Source of the DNA: Bacillota bacterium
GTDB taxonomy: Bacteria > Bacillota > Sulfobacillia > JAJZYS01 > JAJYTV01
DNA length: 13,550 nt
NCBI GenBank assembly: GCA_021786135.1
Contig: JAJYNV010000027.1
Coordinates: 1-13,550, forward strand
Reading direction: 5' to 3'
The position numbers were made by a program, and so were the translations under genes. Position 1 is the first letter of the stretch; each line of letters opens with the position of its first letter. Below, piece by piece: positions 1-6,216 of the stretch. Below the pieces are notes generated by a model. That model was not told the origin of the DNA, searched no databases, and worked only from the letters and a program-made list of their open reading frames with translations.

Positions 1-76
1 AGGACGTCGCGGCACGTCGCGAGCGGGTGCGCGTCAGCTTCTCCGAGATCGCGTAACCCGCGCCTTCGCGCCTCAC
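1..76 (-). CDS. Possible 5' end of an unidentified gene running off the left edge (one of two competing readings)
   Basis: A GTG codon at 74-76 (minus strand) is preceded 6 nt upstream by GAGGAGG (83-89), the ribosome-binding sequence seen before several other genes here, and opens a frame of 25 codons to the left edge, beginning MRREGAGYAISEKL. The AT-richer stretch just upstream (94-132) holds an operator-like palindrome and could be its promoter. Against it: the peptide is arginine- and threonine-rich, and its second codon positions are unusually G/C-rich for coding DNA. The competing reading is a plus-strand gene end at 3-56. Too little is visible to name a product. Confidence 0.35.
   Translation of the reverse strand, partial: MRREGAGYAISEKLTRTRSRRAATS
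3..56 (+). CDS. Possible 3' end of an unidentified gene entering from the left edge (competing reading)
   Basis: Plus-strand frame 3 is open from the left edge to a TAA at 54-56 and encodes DVAARRERVRVSFSEIA. Its codon-position profile (G/C high in position 1, lower in position 2, highest in position 3) looks like genuine coding DNA of this genome. It overlaps the minus-strand candidate starting at 76, so at most one of the two is likely to be real. If this reading is right, the gene converges on the methyltransferase and 57-315 is the space between two gene ends. The fragment is too short to identify. Confidence 0.35.
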   Translation, partial: DVAARRERVRVSFSEIA

Positions 77-107
77 CGCGCACCTCCTCGCACAGGTCAA
101 AGTAGAA

Positions 108-123
108 GTTAGGTCTACCTAAC
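108..123. promoter_or_regulatory. 16-nt perfect inverted repeat, operator-like
   Basis: GTTAGGT-CT-ACCTAAC is two perfect 7-nt arms around a 2-nt centre, in an AT-richer island. The loop is too small for a good RNA hairpin, so protein binding to DNA is the better explanation. AGGTC occurs at 94, 111 and 127, spaced 17 and 16 nt apart. Read leftward, a weak promoter can be drawn with CTGACC as -35 and TAACTT as -10 and the palindrome across the spacer, which suits a gene starting at 76. The TTAGG-N4-CCTAA core resembles operators described for DtxR/MntR-type metalloregulators; that link is inference. Confidence 0.4.
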
Positions 124-258
124 AAAAGGTCAGGTTTGCGCCGGAAAGCGTCAAGGGTCGCCTAGACCACCCCGACATGGGCCGTTGGACCACCCGCCTG
201 TCGTGGCTGAGAACGGGGCCGCGATATGGCCAAGTCTGTCTCATCGACCGCAAAGACA

Positions 259-288
259 TGCCGCCGCGGCCAGAGGCTTGCGGCGGCA
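259..288 (-). terminator. Hairpin downstream of the methyltransferase gene
   Basis: TGCCGCCGC (259-267) and GCGGCGGCA (280-288) form a 9-bp all-matched stem with a 12-nt loop. It starts 27 nt beyond the methyltransferase stop codon in the minus direction and is followed by TGTCTTTG, a poor T-stretch. Its position supports a transcription terminator; its efficiency is uncertain. Confidence 0.4.
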
Positions 289-315
289 CGCCACTTTCGC
301 TGGGAGGACGCGGGT

Positions 316-939
316 TTACTTTGCGGCGATTCCCGGCACCTCGCACAACAGTATGTCCACGGGCAGGCGCAAAAGACTGCGCCGCATCGAGATCTTGCCG
401 ACGAGGCCGGCATCTTTCGCCAACCTGCGCAGGGAGAGTGGCCTGCCCAGCGCTGCAAGCCGGAAGATGGCTCTCAGCACGAGGTAGAAGGACAGAGTGC
501 GTCCATACGGTAGCTCCTCGGCCAGCGCAGCCACTACGATGCGCCCGCCTGGGCGCACGACGCGGCCGAGTTCCTTCAGCGCTGCGATCGTCTCGTCGGG
601 GCACAGCAACTCGAGGATGAGACTCGCCGTCGCGGCGTCAAAGCTCTGGTCCGCATAGGGCAGGGCGCGGACGTCGCCCTGGCGCAGTTCGATGCGGCTA
701 CGATACTGGGTGCGGGCGATCTGGCGATCCGCCTGTCGCAGCATGGCTGGCGAGACGTCGATGCCTGCCACCCGGCCATCGTCGCCCACGAGGTCGGCGA
801 GTGCGATCGCCAGTCGGCCAGTGCCGGCGCCGGCGTCGAGAACCTGGTCGCCAGGCGCGGGGTGGAGGAGGGCGAGAACCGCCTCCCAGGTTTCCTGCGT
901 TGCCTCGAACATGAACATGTCGTAGAGCCTGTGGGCCAT
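316..939 (-). CDS. Class I SAM-dependent methyltransferase (UbiE/Methyltransf_11 type)
   Basis: Transfers a methyl group from S-adenosylmethionine to an unknown small-molecule acceptor in the cytoplasm. With the chosen start it has 207 residues. Rossmann-fold motifs appear in order: motif I DAGAGTG (35-41), acidic residue ending strand 2 in GIDVS (D61), GDVRALPY (88-95) holding the adenine-binding Asp, then LGRVVRPGGRIVV (124-136). The lead-in RLYDMFMF is typical of UbiE-like proteins. I chose ATG at 937-939 because AGAGG lies 9 nt upstream; a GTG at 1024-1026 would add 29 residues, including RFYGMAH, which could also belong to the family's N-terminus. The gene is divergent from the aminotransferase/CoA-transferase operon and ends before a hairpin. 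The C-terminal third, which would set the substrate, shows no motif I recognise, so ubiquinone/menaquinone synthesis should not be assumed. Confidence 0.85.
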   Translation of the reverse strand: MAHRLYDMFMFEATQETWEAVLALLHPAPGDQVLDAGAGTGRLAIALADLVGDDGRVAGIDVSPAMLRQADRQIARTQYRSRIELRQGDVRALPYADQSFDAATASLILELLCPDETIAALKELGRVVRPGGRIVVAALAEELPYGRTLSFYLVLRAIFRLAALGRPLSLRRLAKDAGLVGKISMRRSLLRLPVDILLCEVPGIAAK

Positions 940-1109
940 GCCGTAAAACCTCTGCAGCCTGGCCGTCCTGCCGTCCCTTGCAAGGTCTGACGTAAGATTT
1001 CGCCGCCTTCCGCACACGCTGCGCACTGCCGCCCCTAGGATGATAGCAGAGCCGACGGCAGGTGACCGCTCGCGATCCGGCGTAACTGGACCTGCGAGGA
1101 GGCCACGCC

Positions 1110-2273
1110 ATGGGTTACACGCTCGAGGACCTGCGCGCGGATGTCCCCGTCCTGCGGCGCAAGGTCTACCTGAACACAGGAACCATGGGCGCCGCGCCGC
1201 AGACGGTGACGGTCCGCTTCTTCAAGGCGTACGAACAGTGGCAGATGGAAGGTTCGGGATGGCCGGAGGCTTACGAGCGACGGCGCGCCGGTATGGACGC
1301 CGTGCGTTCTGCGATGTCCCTGCTGCTCGGAGTGCCGCAGGCGAGCATAGGCTTTGCTGGCAATGTGACCCAAGTCGTCAATTGGGTCGCCCAAGGTCTG
1401 AGATTCGAGGAAGGCGACGAGGTCATCGTCGGGGCGGAGGAGCATCCGGCGAACCGCTACCCATGGCGGGCGCTCGAAGCGATGGGACGCCTAAGGGTGG
1501 TTGCGTGGCCGATGGCGCGGGACGACGATGGCCTGCTCAGGGACCTCGATCGGCTGATCGGGCCGCGGACGCGCCTCGTCGCGATAAGTCACGTGTTGCA
1601 GACCAGCGGACGGGTGCTGCCCGCTGCCGAGATCGCCGCGCTCTGCCGCAGCCGGGGAGTCATGTCGCTGATCGACGGAGCCCAGGCCTTGGGTCAGGTC
1701 GGGGTGGACCTCGCGGCGATCGATCCCGACTTCTACCCCTTCTCGGGCCACAAATGGCTTCTTGGACCTGTCGGGACGTCGGGCATCTACATCCGACCGG
1801 GCAGTCTCGAACGCCTTGGCCTGCTACCGGCGGGGAGCGGCTCGGCTGAGCATGATCTTGCGGGCAGGGAGGATCCTGAGGTCCCATGGCGCCCAGAGGC
1901 GCGCCGGTTCGAGGTTGGCACCGCGAACTGGCCCCTCTTCGAGGGCCTCGCAGCGGCGCTCGAGTTGCGCGCCGAGATCGGCTCCCGGGCGATCGAGCAG
2001 CACCAGCGCCTGCTCGCCGAGATGTTTATCGACGGCCTTCCGTGCGGAGCCGAGGTCGTTCCGGTGCCGAACCGCGCGGCCATGTGCACGCTGCGCTTTC
2101 CGCAGGGCCCGGAGGATATCCTTGGGCGGCTCGCGTCTGGGCACGGCGTGATCGCCCGGGCGGTAGGGGAATTCGAGCCGGCTGGCGTGCGCTTCTCGTT
2201 CGGCCCCTACAACAACGCGGAGGATGTGGCGGCGGCGCATCGGGCCATCGCCGCACTGACGGCACGTGGCTAG
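1110..2273 (+). CDS. Class V aminotransferase family PLP enzyme (cysteine desulfurase / isopenicillin N epimerase-like)
   Basis: A fold-type I PLP enzyme of 387 residues, full length for the class V family. Seen: N-terminal VYLNTGTMGAAP (19-30), EEHPANRYPW (110-119) with the His that usually stacks on the cofactor, SHVLQTSGRVLP (160-171), the PLP-binding Asp in LIDGAQA (D189), and the Schiff-base lysine in SGHKW (K215), followed by GTSGIYIRP. A conserved RFEVGTANWP stretch lies near 276. The start is firm: GAGGAGG at 1096-1102, 7 nt before ATG. I see no obvious flexible Cys-loop of a NifS/IscS desulfurase, so an epimerase, lyase or aminotransferase acting on an amino acid is more likely. It overlaps the CoA-transferase gene by 8 nt, so the two are probably co-translated and may act in one catabolic route; the substrate is unknown. 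Confidence 0.88.
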   Translation: MGYTLEDLRADVPVLRRKVYLNTGTMGAAPQTVTVRFFKAYEQWQMEGSGWPEAYERRRAGMDAVRSAMSLLLGVPQASIGFAGNVTQVVNWVAQGLRFEEGDEVIVGAEEHPANRYPWRALEAMGRLRVVAWPMARDDDGLLRDLDRLIGPRTRLVAISHVLQTSGRVLPAAEIAALCRSRGVMSLIDGAQALGQVGVDLAAIDPDFYPFSGHKWLLGPVGTSGIYIRPGSLERLGLLPAGSGSAEHDLAGREDPEVPWRPEARRFEVGTANWPLFEGLAAALELRAEIGSRAIEQHQRLLAEMFIDGLPCGAEVVPVPNRAAMCTLRFPQGPEDILGRLASGHGVIARAVGEFEPAGVRFSFGPYNNAEDVAAAHRAIAALTARG

Positions 2274-3498
2274 CGGCGTGGCGGAGGGGCCGCTCGCAGG
2301 CGTCCGCGTGCTCGATCTCTCTCGCGTGCTGGCCGGTCCTTACGCCACGATGGCGCTCGGCGAACTCGGCGCGCGCGTGATCAAGGTGGAACACGTGCAG
2401 GAAGGCGACGAGACGCGAAGCTGGGGGCCGCCCTTCATCATGGGCGAGTCGGCCTACTACCTGGGCGTCAACCGCAACAAGGAGAGCATCGCACTCGATC
2501 TGACGCGACCGCTGGCCCAGGACGTCGTGCGCCGCTTGGCCCTCCATTGGGCGGACGTGGTGGTCGAGAACTTCCGCCCAGGCAACCTCGAAAGGTTCAA
2601 CCTGTCGCTCGACGCCATGCGCAAGGCCAATCCTGCCCTGATCACGGCCAGCGTGCGCGGCTATCCCCTCGGCGACGACCGGGCGGGCTACGATTTTGTC
2701 ATCCAGGGTGCGGGCGGCCTCATGTCGGTCACCGGACCCGAGGAAGGTACCTCTTACAAGGTGGGCGTGGCGGCTGCAGACCTCTTCACGAGCTCCTTCC
2801 TCCTGAGTGGCATCATTGCCGCACTCTATGCCCGCTGTCAGACAGGGCAGGGCCAGCACCTCTCGGTATCGTTGTTCGAGTGTGAGGTGGCGATGCTGGC
2901 CAATGTCGCGTCGAGCCACCTGCTCACGGGCCAGCCGGCCAGACGCTACGGCAACGCCCACCCGTCGATGGCGCCCTACGAAGTATTCGAGACCCGGGAT
3001 GGACCGATCACGCTCGGCGTCGGCAATGACCGCCAGTTCAAGAGTCTGGCCGAGGCCGTCGGTCATCCTGAGTGGGTGCGCGACGAGCGCTTCGCCACCA
3101 ACCCTGCGCGCGTCGTCCACCGCGCCGCCCTGAAGGAAGCGATCGACAGCGCGCTGTCGCGCCGCGGGCGGGAGGAATGGCTGGGCATGCTGACGGCTGC
3201 GGGCATTCCCTGCGGCCCGATCCGCACCGTGACCGAGGTGTTTGCGAGTCCTGAGGTGGAGCACGCTGGTACAGTCGTGGAGATGGATCACCCACTCATA
3301 CCGAACCTGAAGCAGGTGCGCCTGCCCTGGCGCTTCACCGGGACTCCCACGGAGCCGCGCACGCCGCCGCCGCTGCATGGCCAGCATACGCGGCGGATTC
3401 TGCGCGAGGCGGGACTGACTGAGGAGGAGGTCCAGGCGGCCTTTCAGGGGGGGGTGGCGAACGGACCTCAAGCCGGCGAGATGTCGGGGCAGCCATAG
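2266..3498 (+). CDS. Class III (CaiB/BaiF family) CoA-transferase
   Basis: Moves CoA between carboxylic acids through an enzyme-bound anhydride. The 410-residue length is usual for the family. N-terminal signature GVRVLDLSRVLAGPYATM (12-29), GARVIKVE, then RSWGPPF, NRNKESIALDL, DVVVENFRPG (97-106) and GYDFVIQGAGGLMSVTG (141-157). The catalytic Asp is D172 in VGVAAADLFTS, followed by GQGQHLSVSLFE and YGNAHPSMAPYEVF. The overall pattern is closest to the succinyl-CoA:dicarboxylate-type members, but substrates cannot be read from sequence. The start is GTG at 2266, inside the preceding gene; GTG at 2278 is an alternative that loses four residues. The segment before GYDF reads SVRGYPLGDDR where relatives usually have SGFGQTGP. 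An eight-G run at 3447-3454 lies near the C-terminus. Confidence 0.92.
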   Translation: MASGVAEGPLAGVRVLDLSRVLAGPYATMALGELGARVIKVEHVQEGDETRSWGPPFIMGESAYYLGVNRNKESIALDLTRPLAQDVVRRLALHWADVVVENFRPGNLERFNLSLDAMRKANPALITASVRGYPLGDDRAGYDFVIQGAGGLMSVTGPEEGTSYKVGVAAADLFTSSFLLSGIIAALYARCQTGQGQHLSVSLFECEVAMLANVASSHLLTGQPARRYGNAHPSMAPYEVFETRDGPITLGVGNDRQFKSLAEAVGHPEWVRDERFATNPARVVHRAALKEAIDSALSRRGREEWLGMLTAAGIPCGPIRTVTEVFASPEVEHAGTVVEMDHPLIPNLKQVRLPWRFTGTPTEPRTPPPLHGQHTRRILREAGLTEEEVQAAFQGGVANGPQAGEMSGQP

Positions 3499-3505
3499 AG
3501 CCGAG

Positions 3506-3550
3506 CCATAGGGAAAGGCGCCGGGGTCAGCCCGGCGCCTTTCCCTATGG
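3506..3550. terminator. Perfect 20-bp stem hairpin after the CoA-transferase gene, bidirectional
   Basis: Arms 3506-3525 and 3531-3550 pair over all 20 bases around the loop GTCAG. It begins 8 nt after the CoA-transferase stop (3496-3498) and ends 16 nt before the end of the convergent MFS remnant (3566), so it can stop transcripts from both sides. The only T-richness is TTTCCC inside the right arm; no U-tract follows. CCATAG also occurs at the stop codon just upstream, giving a short direct repeat. Confidence 0.8.
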
Positions 3551-3565
3551 GACCAGGAACGCCGC

Positions 3566-4031
3566 CTAGGCTTCCTGGCTGACCAGAGTCTCCTCGTACG
3601 ACACGACCTCCATGTCCTTGCGGGCGGGTTCCGGCAGCAGCAGCGTGAGCAGCACGCCGACCATCGCGAAGGCGAACGTGATACGCAGGGTGCCGGCGAT
3701 CCCGAGAGCGGCGCTGAGGATCGGGAAGACGAACACTCCGATGAAGGCGCCCACCTTCGCGATGCCGGCCGAGAGCCCAGGTCCCGTCGCTGAGTACGAA
3801 GGTGGTGGTGTTGGGGCCGAACTCCGCGAAGAAGTAGCTGATCCCGTAGATCACGAGGAACGGCACGAGCAGGGATGTGATGCCGGGCATCACGCCGAGC
3901 GCGAGGAAGGCGAGTCCCATCATGAGGAAGCCGATCCACTGCAGGCGGCGATGGCCGATGTCGTCGAGCTTCAGGATGGCCAGGAGGTATCCTGGGACGG
4001 CGGCTACGACGAATCGCACCGTATCGTTCAT
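3566..4031 (-). pseudogene. Truncated and frameshifted MFS transporter remnant (phosphate:H+ symporter-like)
   Basis: Two minus-strand frames encode consecutive pieces of one major facilitator. The first, from 4031, has VRFVVAAVPGYLLAILKLDDIGHRR, a loop-motif D-x-I-G-x-R-R, and membrane segments ending in FFAEFGPNTTTFVL. The second frame continues with SATGPGLSAGIAKVGAFIGVFVFP and a C-terminal helix ending in ...YEETLVSQEA at 3566. In Pho84/PHS-type relatives the pieces are joined by PAE-x-FP-xxx-R, so about ten codons are missing at roughly 3783-3790 and the frame has shifted. The first half of a normal 12-helix transporter is also absent: no matching helices are seen upstream of 4031, where a hairpin (4078-4119) and the metallo-hydrolase gene follow. 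About 155 residues of some 450 remain. It is unlikely to make a working transporter. Confidence 0.75.
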
Positions 4032-4077
4032 CTCTCATTACGCTGCTGTTAGGACTTGCCGATGGCCGTCAGCGCAA

Positions 4078-4119
4078 AGGGCTGTCCAGGGCGGCATGTG
4101 GCGCACCCGGGACAGCCCT
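4078..4119 (-). terminator. Hairpin terminator downstream of the MBL-fold hydrolase gene
   Basis: AGGGCTGTCC (4078-4087) pairs with GGACAGCCCT (4110-4119), a 10-bp stem with a 22-nt G/C-rich loop. In the minus direction it starts 22 nt after the hydrolase stop codon and is followed by TTT. Placement and shape fit a terminator that also separates the hydrolase from the MFS remnant. Confidence 0.55.
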
Positions 4120-4141
4120 CTCACGGAATTGCCTGCGGCGG

Positions 4142-4864
4142 TCAGCCTGCGATCTCTGCGAGGCGCCTTGCCGCTCCCGGTCCAAAGAGACCGCCGTGGT
4201 AGCAGAGGATGTACTCGACGTCCTTGGGCACCTTGGCGAGCGACGCGTGCGCCAGATCCATGTCCGGCGTGACCTCCGGCCCGGGGCCCTCCAACTGGCC
4301 GTTGACGACGCGCATGGCGTCACCTGAGATCAGGGTGCGGTGCTTCGGGAAGTAGAGGCTGATGTGACCGGGCGTATGGCCCGGGGTATGGATGATCCTG
4401 ATGCCGCCGTAGAGCGGAAGCTCCTCGCCGTCTTCGAGCAGTACGTCGACCTGCGCCTTGGGCGGATTGGACATGAGATTCCTGAACTGGGCCTGGGCGG
4501 CTTCGGGCATGCGTTCGAGCATGCGCTGCATGCGCTCGGGATTGAACTTCAGGAGCCGTTCGCGGCCCTCGATGTACGGCGCCTCGGCGCTGTGCGCGAG
4601 CACGGTGGCACGTCCGGCGGCCAGAGCCGGCAGGTTGCCGATGTGGTCGATATCCTGGTGGGTAAGGATGACGCGGTCGATTTCGGCCATCGTGAGGCCG
4701 TGGGCCTGGAGGGCCGTGTCGAGAGCCGCACCCTGCCCCGGGAAGCCTGTATCGACGAGGGTGGCGCCTTCCTCGCCCATGAGCAGGACGGGGTGCACCA
4801 CGCTCGTCCCCCCGAAGCCCTGCATCGGCAACTCGAGGATCTCGGCGCCGGGAAAGAGCTGCAT
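4142..4864 (-). CDS. Metallo-beta-lactamase-fold hydrolase with an HxDxDH variant metal motif
   Basis: A 240-residue MBL-fold protein, probably a cytoplasmic metal-dependent hydrolase acting on an ester, lactone or thioester. Metal-ligand motifs appear in order: THQDIDHIG (68-76), HTPGHTPGH (159-167) with H163, SGDAMR (180-185) with D182, and CYHGG (221-225) with H223. The first motif replaces the second His of canonical HxHxDH with Asp (D71). I recall the same THQDIDHIG form in uncharacterised MBL proteins of other bacteria, so this is probably a real subgroup rather than damage. The segment 98-135 is a helical insertion that likely shapes the active site. The start is firm: GAGGAGG (4872-4878 on the plus strand), 7 nt from ATG. 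No signal peptide is seen. Substrate unknown; antibiotic resistance should not be inferred. Confidence 0.9.
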   Translation of the reverse strand: MQLFPGAEILELPMQGFGGTSVVHPVLLMGEEGATLVDTGFPGQGAALDTALQAHGLTMAEIDRVILTHQDIDHIGNLPALAAGRATVLAHSAEAPYIEGRERLLKFNPERMQRMLERMPEAAQAQFRNLMSNPPKAQVDVLLEDGEELPLYGGIRIIHTPGHTPGHISLYFPKHRTLISGDAMRVVNGQLEGPGPEVTPDMDLAHASLAKVPKDVEYILCYHGGLFGPGAARRLAEIAG

Positions 4865-4947
4865 CGATATGCCTCCTCGCTTCTCTGAAAGTATCCTGGA
4901 ACTTCGCGCTGCAACGTCCCATTCCTAGGGCCCAAGGACCCGTCCAT

Positions 4948-6006
4948 CTATCCTCTCAGCACCTCGCGCAGACCGCTCGACGACGACCGGCGGGCGGCGT
5001 CCAGCAGTCGCTGGCTCATGACTCCGTCCGCAAACGTCGGCAGATCCCCGGTCGGTTCACCCGTGCGCAGCGAAGCGTGGAGCTCGTCGAGGAACGGCAG
5101 CATCGCGCTGGCGTAGCCTCTGACCGCCTCGGGCGCGCCTTCAGCGTCGGCGCCGGGCGCGAGAGGAACGTCCTGCCACCCGCCGCTGCCAGGCGCCAGG
5201 CGCACGGTGCGGTCGTCCGTGAGGGCGATCGTCCCTTCGGTACCGTGGATTTCGAGCTGCCAGCCCGATGGCCGGTGCGTCGCTGAGCGGTAGTCGAGCA
5301 GGAATGTGGCACCTGAGACCATGCGGCCGAATGCCTGGAACGCGTCATCGGCGTCCCGCCGCTCTCCGTCCTCGGAGACCGGCACGTGCGTCGTGAGCTG
5401 CGCCGAGAGCTCAGAGACCTCGTCGCCCGTCCAGTAGCGCAGACTGTCGAACATATGGCTGCCGAGAGCGCCGAGCCGGCCGCCGCCCTGACTACTCTCG
5501 CCCAGCCAGCCGATCGGGGCGCTCAGGAGCTGCGCGTAGCGCGCGTCCTGGCCGGCATAGGCGACATGGAGGACCCGCCCGATGCGCCCCTGGGCGAGCA
5601 GCTGACGGACCGCCGCGCGGGCAGGGCGGAAGCGGAACTCGAAGGTGATCGCACCGATGCGCCCGTGCTCCCGCCGCAGTTCCTCCATCGATTCCGCCTC
5701 GGCGGCGTCGAGTGCCATCGGCTTCTCGCAGAGGACGTGGAGTCCGCGTTCGAGTGCGCGTTCGGCGATCTCCCGGTGCAGTGGGGGATTGGCTGCGACC
5801 ACCAGGAGGTCCAGACGCATATCGAGCAGCCGGCGCCAGTCGTTTGTGACGTTCGCAATGCCGCTCTCCTTGCGGGCGCGGTCAGGGTCGCCGCGATGCA
5901 AGCTGGCGATCGCCACCGGGTCGAAGCCGGGATGCGCTGCGAGCAGCGGCGCGTGCACGCGTGCTCCAAAGCCGCTGCCGGCGATTCCTACGCGAAAGAC
6001 GTCCAA
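4948..6006 (-). CDS. Gfo/Idh/MocA family NAD(P)-dependent oxidoreductase
   Basis: Oxidises or reduces a sugar, inositol or related polyol using NAD(P). With a TTG start it has 352 residues, typical of the family. The N-terminal Rossmann domain begins at once with FRVGIAGSGFGARVHAPLL (GxGxxG at 10-15), followed by the conserved LCEKPMAL with catalytic-region Lys (EKP 94-96). The C-terminal alpha/beta domain carries RLGALGSHMFDSLRYW, in which H184 and D187 occupy the usual proton-relay positions. TTG at 6004-6006 is chosen because AAGGAGG (6015-6021 on the plus strand) lies 8 nt upstream and the protein then starts just before the first beta strand; an upstream ATG at 6076-6078 would add 24 low-complexity residues without a ribosome binding site. 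It may share a transcript with the MBL gene 83 nt downstream. Substrate unknown. Confidence 0.88.
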   Translation of the reverse strand: MDVFRVGIAGSGFGARVHAPLLAAHPGFDPVAIASLHRGDPDRARKESGIANVTNDWRRLLDMRLDLLVVAANPPLHREIAERALERGLHVLCEKPMALDAAEAESMEELRREHGRIGAITFEFRFRPARAAVRQLLAQGRIGRVLHVAYAGQDARYAQLLSAPIGWLGESSQGGGRLGALGSHMFDSLRYWTGDEVSELSAQLTTHVPVSEDGERRDADDAFQAFGRMVSGATFLLDYRSATHRPSGWQLEIHGTEGTIALTDDRTVRLAPGSGGWQDVPLAPGADAEGAPEAVRGYASAMLPFLDELHASLRTGEPTGDLPTFADGVMSQRLLDAARRSSSSGLREVLRG

Positions 6007-6147
6007 GCTGTCTGCCTCCTTGCCTGGCAATCCTTCGGCGCGTCCGGAGCGTGTCCTCCCGTCCTCTTCCGGCCACATTCAAGCGGACCCGCTGGTCAAG
6101 ACTTCAGAAGGACAGGCCTGCAAACGACGGCGATGTGTTCCCTGACC

Positions 6148-6176
6148 TTGACGGTCGGACCGCCCTTGCCTACAGT
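6148..6176 (+). promoter_or_regulatory. Sigma70-like promoter for sucAB
   Basis: TTGACG (6148-6153) and TACAGT (6171-6176) are separated by exactly 17 nt and point toward sucA, about 100 nt upstream of its start codon. Five of six -35 bases and four of six -10 bases match the consensus, which stands out in such G/C-rich DNA. Predicted from sequence only. Confidence 0.5.
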
Positions 6177-6210
6177 TCTTGGCACGCCACACAGGCAATC
6201 AGCCGTTGGT

Positions 6211-6216
6211 TATAAT
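6211..6216 (+). promoter_or_regulatory. Consensus TATAAT -10 box upstream of sucA
   Basis: A perfect TATAAT lies 62 nt before the sucA start codon in one of the most AT-rich spots of the window. There is no -35 at 16-18 nt; TTGGCA at 6179-6184 is 26 nt away. It would need an activator or an extended -10 type recognition (TGG lies just upstream). It may be a second start site for sucAB, or chance. Confidence 0.35.

Larger units (their letters stand above)
57..315. other. Intergenic region without a convincing gene
   Basis: About 260 nt between the left-edge fragment and the end of the methyltransferase gene. It holds an operator-like palindrome with flanking AGGTC repeats (94-132) and a hairpin at 259-288. 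Open frames here are only shadows extending from the methyltransferase gene on the other strand; none shows a family motif or a good ribosome binding site. I looked for tRNA-like cloverleaf landmarks and saw none. Confidence 0.6.

Noticed and set aside
1013..1041. Possible promoter for the aminotransferase operon with TAGGAT at 1036-1041
   Set aside because: No acceptable -35 at 16-18 nt (CACACG); too weak to list as a feature.
2026..4038. 670-codon open frame on the minus strand
   Set aside because: It runs antisense through the well-supported aminotransferase and CoA-transferase genes, is Arg/His/Ala-rich without motifs, and is a by-product of high GC. Only its first part overlaps the MFS remnant, in a different frame.
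4928..4941. GGGCCCAAGGACCC as a terminator after the Gfo/Idh gene
   Set aside because: Only about five pairs including a G-U, with a tiny loop and no T-run; could be chance.
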